NCBI RefSeq assembly: GCF_002150765.1
Contig: NZ_MUYM01000052.1
Coordinates: 17,115-81,114 of the forward strand
From: Lentzea kentuckyensis
GTDB taxonomy: Bacteria > Actinomycetota > Actinomycetes > Mycobacteriales > Pseudonocardiaceae
Reading direction: 5' to 3'
Length of the DNA: 64,000 nucleotides
The notes below the pieces were generated by a model. That model was given only the letters and a program-made list of their open reading frames with translations, searched no databases and was not told the origin of the DNA. Made by a program: the position numbers and the translations under genes. Shown piece by piece: positions 58,724 to 64,000 of this stretch. Positions within the stretch are counted from its first letter, which is position 1. Every line of letters starts with the position of its first letter.

Positions 58724-58747
58724 GGTCCTCAGCGAGCTTCTGAAGCC

Positions 58748-59419
58748 TTACGCGGCGACCGGCGTCTTCTGGTACGCGTCGACGTACTCCTGGCCGCTCA
58801 GGTCCAGGATGCGGTAGATGATCTCGTCGGTGACGCTGCGCAGGACCGGCAGCGACTCCTGCATGCCGTCGTAGCGGCTGAACTCGAGCGGCTCGCCGAA
58901 GCGGACCGTCACCGGGACGATCTTCGGGAACCTGCTGCCGACCGGCTGCACCTTGTCCGTGCCGATGATGCCGACCGGCACGACCGGGGCCCCTGACTCG
59001 AGCGCCATGCGGGCGACGCCCGTGCGGCCGCGGTGGAGCTTGCCGTCGAGCGAGCGGGTGCCCTCCGGGTAGATCGCGAAGGCGTCGCCACGACCGAGGA
59101 TCTCGGCGGCGGTGTCGAGCGCGGCGCGCGCGTCACGGCCCTTGCCGCGGTGCACCGGCACGTGGCCCATCGAGGAGAAGAACCAGCGGGACAGCGAACC
59201 CTTCACACCGGTGCCGGTGAAGTACTCCGCCTTCGCGAGGAACGACACGCGTCGCGGCACCACCATGGGGATCACGACGCTGTCGATGAAGCTGAGGTGG
59301 TTCGCCGCCAGGATGACCGGGCCGTCGGTGGGGATGTTCTCCAGCCCTTCCACCACAGGGCGGTAGACAAGACGGGCTGCGCGCGCGACGACATGCTTCA
59401 TCACCGGGTAGAGGACCAT
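58748..59419 (-). CDS. plsC: 1-Acyl-sn-glycerol-3-phosphate acyltransferase family
   Basis: 223 residues from ATG 59419. The acyltransferase motifs are NHLSFIDS (HxxxxD), GHVPVHRGKGRD, YPEGTRS and VVPVGIIGTDK. The N-terminal helix VLYPVMKHVVARAARLVYRP anchors it to the membrane. It acylates lysophosphatidate. The ribosome site GGAGG is very close to this ATG, so the true start may be slightly different. Confidence 0.9.
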   Translation of the reverse strand: MVLYPVMKHVVARAARLVYRPVVEGLENIPTDGPVILAANHLSFIDSVVIPMVVPRRVSFLAKAEYFTGTGVKGSLSRWFFSSMGHVPVHRGKGRDARAALDTAAEILGRGDAFAIYPEGTRSLDGKLHRGRTGVARMALESGAPVVPVGIIGTDKVQPVGSRFPKIVPVTVRFGEPLEFSRYDGMQESLPVLRSVTDEIIYRILDLSGQEYVDAYQKTPVAA

Positions 59420-59562
59420 GCCTCCAGCATTCCAGGTGGCGATTGCCGCCGCGTTACCACGTGGTGCGCATCTCCGGCCCATCACTCGCTCGGACTACGC
59501 CTGTGCGGCGGCCGTGCGAGGACGGTCACGCGCCGACGACGACGCGTGACCGAAATGCTCCG

Positions 59563-60615
59563 CTACCCCTTCAACGCGGTGGAGAGCTCCACCCAGCGGC
59601 CCAGCAGCGTCGCCGCCCTGCCCGAGTCGACGGCGTCGGCCGCGCGGCTCAGCGAGGCCGACAGATCGGCGTGCAGGTCGCCGGAGAACCCGCCGTGCGC
59701 CGCGATGGCCCCGGCGGCGTTCACGAGTACCGCGTCGCGCACCGAACCGGGCTTGCCGGCCACGAGATCACGGACCACCTGGGCGTTGACGGACGCGTCG
59801 CCGCCCTTCAGGTCCTCCTCGCGGGCGGGCTTCACGCCGAGCACCACCGGGTCGATCGTCTCCGCGCGCACCTCGCCGTCCTGCGCGAGCCACGCGGACG
59901 TCGTCGTGGTCGTGGTGATCTCGTCGAGGCCGTCGTCGCCGCGCACCACCAGTGCCGTGTTGCGGCGGCGGGCGAACACGCCGGCGATCAACGGCGCCGC
60001 GGCGGCACGGGCACAGCCGATCAGGCCGACCTGGGGCTGTGCCGGGTTCGTCAGCGGGCCGAGCAGGTTGAACGACGTCGGGATGCCGATCTCGCGGCGC
60101 ACCGGGCCCGCGTGCCGGAAGCCGGGGTGGAACACCGGCGCGAAGCAGAAACCGATGCCCAGCTCGGCCACGGTCGCCCGCACGCCCTCGGGCGGCAGGT
60201 CGATCGCGACGCCCAGCGCCTCCAGCACGTCCGCCGTGCCGCACTGCGACGACGCCGCGCGGTTGCCGTGCTTCACCACGGGCACACCCGCGGCGGCCGT
60301 GACGATCGCGGCCATCGTCGAAATGTTCACCGAACCGGAATGATCGCCGCCGGTGCCCACGATGTCCGTCGCCCGCACGCCGACGTCGAACCGCCGTGCG
60401 TGGTTGAGCATCATCGTGGCGAGGCCGTCGATCTCCTCCGGCGTCTCACCCTTGGCGCGCAGCGCGACGACGAACGCCGCGATCTGCGCGGGCGTCGCCT
60501 CGCCCGACATGACCTGGTCCATGCCCCAGGCCGTGTCGTCGGCGGTCAGGTCGACGCCGTCGAGCAGTCTGTTGAGCAGCGAAGGCCACGTGCGCTCGGT
60601 CGCACCTGCTGGCAC
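59563..60615 (-). CDS. trpD: Anthranilate phosphoribosyltransferase
   Basis: 350 residues. PRPP-binding region DIVGTGGDHSGSVNISTM, then VKHGNRAASSQCGTADVLEAL and GFCFAPVFHPGFRHAGPVRR, all characteristic of TrpD. It makes phosphoribosyl-anthranilate for tryptophan. In M. tuberculosis trpD (Rv2192c) lies beside ctaE as here. It is the second gene after the receiver-like gene, 5 bases away. Confidence 0.96.
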   Translation of the reverse strand: MPAGATERTWPSLLNRLLDGVDLTADDTAWGMDQVMSGEATPAQIAAFVVALRAKGETPEEIDGLATMMLNHARRFDVGVRATDIVGTGGDHSGSVNISTMAAIVTAAAGVPVVKHGNRAASSQCGTADVLEALGVAIDLPPEGVRATVAELGIGFCFAPVFHPGFRHAGPVRREIGIPTSFNLLGPLTNPAQPQVGLIGCARAAAAPLIAGVFARRRNTALVVRGDDGLDEITTTTTTSAWLAQDGEVRAETIDPVVLGVKPAREEDLKGGDASVNAQVVRDLVAGKPGSVRDAVLVNAAGAIAAHGGFSGDLHADLSASLSRAADAVDSGRAATLLGRWVELSTALKG

Positions 60616-60620
60616 CGGGA

Positions 60621-61031
60621 TCAGCCCTTGACGACAGGAACAGCCGAGCCCCGCAGCACCTCGGCCACGGTCTCGGCGGCGGCCAGCGGGTCCAGCGGGT
60701 GCACGAGCACCGCGTCGGCCAGTGACCAGGTCGCGAGCCAGCGGTCGTCCTTGCGGCGCACCGCCACGACGATCGGCGGGCAGTTCGTGATCTCGTCCTT
60801 GAGCTGGCGGGACAGGCCCATGCCACCGGTCGGCTGCGCCTCGCCGTCGAGGATCAGCAGGTCGACGGTGCCGTTGTCCACCTCGTAGAGGACGTCGGCG
60901 ATCGCACCGGCCTCGACGAAGTCGACGCGCGGGAGGTCCGGCGCCGGGCGGCGGCCGACGGCAGTGATGATCGTCTCACGCACCTCGGGCCGGTGGCTGA
61001 ACACCAGGATCTTCGTGGTCTGCGTGCTCAT
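60621..61031 (-). CDS. Receiver-like domain protein
   Basis: 136 residues resembling a CheY receiver: KILVFSHRPEVRETIITAVG, LLILDGEAQPTGGMGL with an Asp in the phospho-acceptor place, then PPIVVAVRRKDDRWLATWS. The acidic pair at the N-terminus is replaced (SHR), so phosphorylation is doubtful. There is no output domain. It is operonic with trpD. Confidence 0.75.
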   Translation of the reverse strand: MSTQTTKILVFSHRPEVRETIITAVGRRPAPDLPRVDFVEAGAIADVLYEVDNGTVDLLILDGEAQPTGGMGLSRQLKDEITNCPPIVVAVRRKDDRWLATWSLADAVLVHPLDPLAAAETVAEVLRGSAVPVVKG

Positions 61032-61070
61032 CTCACGATCCTCCAGAAAGTGACCAAGGTCGCCGCGATG

Positions 61071-61472
61071 CTATCGGGCGGGCTGCAGCGCGTCCCACCC
61101 CAGGGCTTCCCCGCCCAGTCGCTGGGCGAGCGACGCCATCCGCGAACGCTCCTGGGCGCAGTGCAACGCGTCCAGTTTCTGCACCCGACTGATATGCGAT
61201 ATATCACCTGCGACGAGCACCCAGCCGTCTGGAGTGAGCAGCTCTCGCGCGCGTTCTACCTGGTCAGAAGGTATGCGGGCGTGATGCCGGAGCACGGCGA
61301 GCTCGTCGGGACGCCACTGCGGGGAGCGGGCCAAAGCGGCCGAATCGGCTTCCGCGATGTCGAACGCCTCGACGACCACGACGAGCGCCGGGTCGTCGAT
61401 CGACAACGCCGGTTCGTCCTCTCGTCCCACGAGTTGGCGCAGCGTGTCCCGCAATCGGCCCAGCAAACCCAT
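61071..61472 (-). CDS. Conserved actinobacterial protein, function unknown
   Basis: 133 residues from ATG 61472 with GAGGGAG 8 bases upstream. MGLLGRLRDTLRQLVGREDE leads into ALVVVVEAFDIAEAD and LTPDGWVLVAGDISHISRVQK. No recognised motif. It contains an in-frame AT-rich motif encoding D-I-S-H-I-S. It is divergent from ctaE. Confidence 0.75.
   Translation of the reverse strand: MGLLGRLRDTLRQLVGREDEPALSIDDPALVVVVEAFDIAEADSAALARSPQWRPDELAVLRHHARIPSDQVERARELLTPDGWVLVAGDISHISRVQKLDALHCAQERSRMASLAQRLGGEALGWDALQPAR
61189..61208. repeat. GATATATC-family motif inside a coding region, last occurrence
   Basis: CTGATATGCGATATATCACC, read on the minus strand as G-D-I-S-H-I-S. It is the rightmost site seen. 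Confidence 0.7.
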
Positions 61473-61575
61473 CCGTTGATCTCCCTCGCGATCACCCGCC
61501 GTGTGACCCATCCGACCCATGATCCGCCCAGGACCCGATGGGCGGACGGAAATAGCGCAGGCAATAATGCTGCGC

Positions 61576-62178
61576 GTGACCACGGCAGCGCCTTCAATCG
61601 GCCAGCGCGTGCACTCGCTGAACCGTCCGAACATGGTCAGCGTTGGCACGATCGTCTGGCTGTCCAGCGAGCTCATGTTCTTCGCTGGCCTCTTCGCCAT
61701 GTTCTTCACGGTGAAGGCCCAGAACAGCACGGGGCATTGGCCCCCGCCCCCGACCGAGCTGAACGTCCCCTACGCGGCCTTCTTCACGATCATCCTCGTG
61801 GCGTCGTCGTTCACGTGTCAGTGGGGCGTGTTCGCTGCGGAGCGGGGTGACGTCTTCGGTTTGCGTCGCTGGTACATCGTGACGCTGATCATGGGCGCGA
61901 TCTTCGTCGGTGGCCAGGCGGGTGAGTACTACCACCTCGTCCACGAGGGCACGACGATCCCGTCGTCGGCCTACGGCACGGTCTTCTACCTGACGACCGG
62001 CTTCCACGGCCTGCACGTCATCGGCGGTCTGATCGCGTTCGTCTTCCTGTTGATCCGGACGAAGCTCAGCAAGTTCACGCCGGCACAGGCCACCGCATCG
62101 ATCGTCGTGTCGTACTACTGGCACTTCGTCGACGTCGTGTGGATCGGCCTGTTCGCCATCATCTACATCGTGCCCTGA
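61576..62178 (+). CDS. ctaE: Cytochrome c oxidase subunit III
   Basis: 200 residues from GTG 61576, chosen because the protein then matches the mycobacterial CtaE length; an ATG at 61567 is possible. VHSLNRPNMVSVGTIVWLSS, FTCQWGVFAAERGDVFGLRR and VSYYWHFVDVVWIGLF are subunit III hallmarks; five membrane helices. Part of the aa3 oxidase. qcrC and qcrA follow. Confidence 0.95.
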   Translation: MTTAAPSIGQRVHSLNRPNMVSVGTIVWLSSELMFFAGLFAMFFTVKAQNSTGHWPPPPTELNVPYAAFFTIILVASSFTCQWGVFAAERGDVFGLRRWYIVTLIMGAIFVGGQAGEYYHLVHEGTTIPSSAYGTVFYLTTGFHGLHVIGGLIAFVFLLIRTKLSKFTPAQATASIVVSYYWHFVDVVWIGLFAIIYIVP

Positions 62179-62239
62179 CTTAGCCAGCACGCAGCCAAGC
62201 CACGAGCTCCCGAACTGACAGCAAGGGTTGCCGCACACC

Positions 62240-63052
62240 ATGACCACCACTACGAAACGCCCGCGCGGCGCCCGCACGAAGCTGCGTCGCAGGGTCGCGG
62301 GTCTGCTCGCGCTGGGCTTCGCCCTGCTCAGCGCAGGCATGCTGTTCGCCGCGTTCGCGCCCCAGGCGCAGACCGCGTCGGCGCAGCAGCAGGACGCCCT
62401 GGTCCGCCAGGGCGAGCAGATCTACCTGAACACCTGCCTGAGTTGCCACGGCGAGTCCCTGCAGGGCGTCAAGGACCGCGGGCCGAGCCTGGTCGGCGTC
62501 GGCGACGCCGCGGTCTACTTCCAGACTTCCTCCGGCCGCATGCCCATGGCGCGGCAGGAGGCGCAGGCCATCCGCAAGCCGGCGAAGCTCACCCCCGAGC
62601 AGATCAACGCGCTGATGGCCTACATCACCGCGAACGGCGGCGAGGGCCCGAAGAAGCCCTCCGAGACCGGTGAGGGCCTGCGCGGCGACAACCCGGCACG
62701 CGGTGGCGAGCTCTTCCGCCTCAACTGCTCCAGCTGCCACAACTTCACGGGTCGTGGTGGAGCGCTGTCGTCCGGCAAGTTCGCGCCGACGCTCGACGGG
62801 GTGACCGAGGAGCAGATCTACACGGCGATGCTGACCGGCCCGCAGAACATGCCGAAGTTCGGCGAGCGTCAGCTCACGCCGGAAGAGAAGAAGGACATCA
62901 TCGCGTACGTCAAGTCGGTGACCGACGGGAACAACAACTCCGGCGGTAACCCCCTGGGCGGGTTCGGACCCGTCTCGGAAGGCTTGATCGCGTTCATCGT
63001 GGGCATCGCCGCGCTCATCGGCGTGACCCTCTGGATCGGAGCCAAGGCATGA
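62240..63052 (+). CDS. qcrC: Diheme cytochrome c subunit of the bcc complex
   Basis: 270 residues from ATG 62240. An N-terminal membrane segment (VAGLLALGFALLSAGMLFAA) precedes two c-type heme domains with CLSCH and CSSCH motifs, and a C-terminal anchor helix (LIAFIVGIAALIGVTLWIG). This fused diheme cytochrome replaces soluble cytochrome c in actinobacteria and passes electrons to CtaC. It ends in an ATGA overlap with qcrA. Confidence 0.96.
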   Translation: MTTTTKRPRGARTKLRRRVAGLLALGFALLSAGMLFAAFAPQAQTASAQQQDALVRQGEQIYLNTCLSCHGESLQGVKDRGPSLVGVGDAAVYFQTSSGRMPMARQEAQAIRKPAKLTPEQINALMAYITANGGEGPKKPSETGEGLRGDNPARGGELFRLNCSSCHNFTGRGGALSSGKFAPTLDGVTEEQIYTAMLTGPQNMPKFGERQLTPEEKKDIIAYVKSVTDGNNNSGGNPLGGFGPVSEGLIAFIVGIAALIGVTLWIGAKA

Positions 63053-64000
63053 GCGGCGACAAGCCGATCGAGCTGCCCAGCGAGGCAGAGCTCGCGGAGA
63101 TGAGCCGGGACGACCTCGTCAAGCTCGGCACGAAGATGGACGGCGTCGAGCTCGTCCACTACGAGGAGAAGTTCCCGGTCCCCGGCACCCGCGCAGAGCG
63201 TCGTGCCCAGCGCGTGGTCGCGCTGTGGTTCATGATCTCCGCGCTGTCGGGCCTCGCCTTCCTCGGTGTGTTCCTGTTCTGGCCGTGGCAGTACGAGGCC
63301 CCCTCGAACGAGCACGGCCACCTGCTGCACATGCTCTACAACCCGCTGATCGGCCTGTTCCTGGGCCTGTCGGTGGTGGGCCTGGGCGTGGGCGCGCTGC
63401 TCTACACCAAGAAGTTCATCCCGGACGAGCTCGCGGTCCAGCAGCGGCACGACGGCCCGTCGGCCGAGGTCGACCGCGCCACCCTGGTCGCCGAGCTCGC
63501 CGACGCCGGTGACCGCAGCGGCATCGCCCGCCGCAGCCTGATCAAGCGCACCGCCGGTCTCGGCGCCGGTGTGCTGGGTCTCGGCGTGGCGGCCGTCCCG
63601 CTGGGCGCGCTGATCAAGAACCCGCACTCGGACAGCGAGACCAAGGCGTCGCTGTGGCACACCGGCTGGAAGGCCGAAAAGGGCGAGAAGGTCTACCTCC
63701 GCCGCCACACGGGCAACTTCCACGAGGTCTCCCTGGTGCGTCCCGAAGACGTCGAGCCCGGCGGCTTCGAGACGGTGTTCCCGTTCCGGGAGTCCGAGCG
63801 CGACGACGAGCACGCCCTGGTCGCGGCCCTCAAGAGGTCCGACGCCCCGGTCATGCTCATCCGCCTGCGCCCGAACCAGCCGGTCACCAAGCGGGCCGGT
63901 CAGGAAGACTTCAACTTCGGCGACCTGTACGCGTACTCCAAGATCTGCACGCACCTGGGTTGCCCGACGTCGCTGTTCGAGCAGCAGACCGGTCTGCTGC
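63049..64000 (+). CDS. qcrA: Rieske iron-sulfur subunit of the bcc complex (cut by window end)
   Basis: The reading frame from ATG 63049 stays open to the end of the window (317 residues seen). It has the three N-terminal membrane helices of actinobacterial QcrA (VVALWFMISALSGLAFLGVF; LIGLFLGLSVVGLGVGALLY; RTAGLGAGVLGLGVAAVPLG), the last after a twin-arginine-like RRSLIKR. The first [2Fe-2S] ligand box is present as ICTHLGCPTS; the second lies beyond the window. Confidence 0.95.
   Translation, partial: MSGDKPIELPSEAELAEMSRDDLVKLGTKMDGVELVHYEEKFPVPGTRAERRAQRVVALWFMISALSGLAFLGVFLFWPWQYEAPSNEHGHLLHMLYNPLIGLFLGLSVVGLGVGALLYTKKFIPDELAVQQRHDGPSAEVDRATLVAELADAGDRSGIARRSLIKRTAGLGAGVLGLGVAAVPLGALIKNPHSDSETKASLWHTGWKAEKGEKVYLRRHTGNFHEVSLVRPEDVEPGGFETVFPFRESERDDEHALVAALKRSDAPVMLIRLRPNQPVTKRAGQEDFNFGDLYAYSKICTHLGCPTSLFEQQTGLL

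Noticed and set aside
58492..58743. Small plus-strand ORF covering the motif array after ctaF
   Set aside because: It consists of the AT-rich palindromes and terminators read through; no ribosome site and no codon bias.
1..64000. CRISPR arrays, insertion sequences, tRNA and rRNA genes
   Set aside because: No regularly spaced repeats, transposase motifs, or cloverleaf/rRNA signatures were found on either strand.

Overview
The window is high-GC actinomycete DNA (many GTG starts, NNC/NNG codons, ATGA/GTGA gene overlaps). The right half (about 35.4-64 kb) keeps, from memory of that locus, nearly the gene order of the Mycobacterium tuberculosis lipB-sucB-pepA-ilvE-cobS/T-erpA-adoK-asnB-ctaC-trpD-ctaE-qcrCA region. 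The host is therefore an actinobacterium in the broad Pseudonocardiales/Mycobacteriales range; a Pseudonocardiaceae-like genus is my inference.

Positions 1 to about 33.8 kb are a biosynthetic gene cluster for a glycosylated type II (aromatic) polyketide, entered part-way at its left edge. The PKS core runs 24.8-30.4 kb: ACP, didomain aromatase/cyclase, a small orphan protein, a degenerate citramalate-synthase-like protein, KS-alpha, chain length factor and an acyltransferase. A KSIII-like protein with Ser in place of the catalytic Cys (15.7-16.7 kb), the acyltransferase, the citramalate-synthase-like protein and an alpha-methylacyl-CoA-racemase-like protein (31.7 kb) together suggest a non-acetate, perhaps branched, starter unit. 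Deoxysugar genes and two glycosyltransferases lie at 1.6-8.4 kb with an MFS exporter and a membrane O-acyltransferase. Tailoring enzymes include a P450 (partial), SnoaL-like protein, MDR reductase, GMC oxidoreductase, nitroreductase, SDR, flavodoxin-like quinone reductase, ABM-type monooxygenase and a cyclase. Two tandem AlkZ-like DNA glycosylases (12.5-14.7 kb) and an epoxide hydrolase (32.7-33.8 kb) strongly suggest that the product alkylates DNA, as trioxacarcin-type compounds do. Regulation comes from a SARP activator, a NarL-type response regulator and a histidine kinase gene that fuses two complete sensor kinases.

Inside the same cluster (20.5-23.6 kb) is a separate, translationally coupled three-gene unit: a 60-residue Cys-free candidate precursor peptide, a full E1-like/YcaO azoline synthase, and a SagB-type protein that has only the N-terminal domain and no flavin domain. 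This looks like a minimal azoline RiPP system lodged in a polyketide cluster and is the most novel part of the window.

From 35 kb on the genes are core metabolism: lipB, PAP2 phosphatase, TIGR01777 epimerase, sucB-lpd, OsmC, pepA, APC permease, ilvE, cobSTU, aldo/keto reductase, methyltransferases, glycerate kinase, erpA, adoK, asnB, and the cytochrome bcc-aa3 respiratory genes (ctaC, ctaF, ctaE, qcrC, qcrA) with plsC and trpD among them.

A second unexpected signal is a family of AT-rich palindromic motifs built on GATATATC / GATATCCGATA. They recur at about a dozen sites between 34.78 and 61.21 kb, in intergenic DNA and inside genes (using the rare ATA codon), and I found none in the first 34.7 kb. 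They look like a host-genome signature that the cluster lacks, and they place the cluster boundary near 34.8 kb. No tRNA, rRNA, CRISPR array or insertion sequence was seen.
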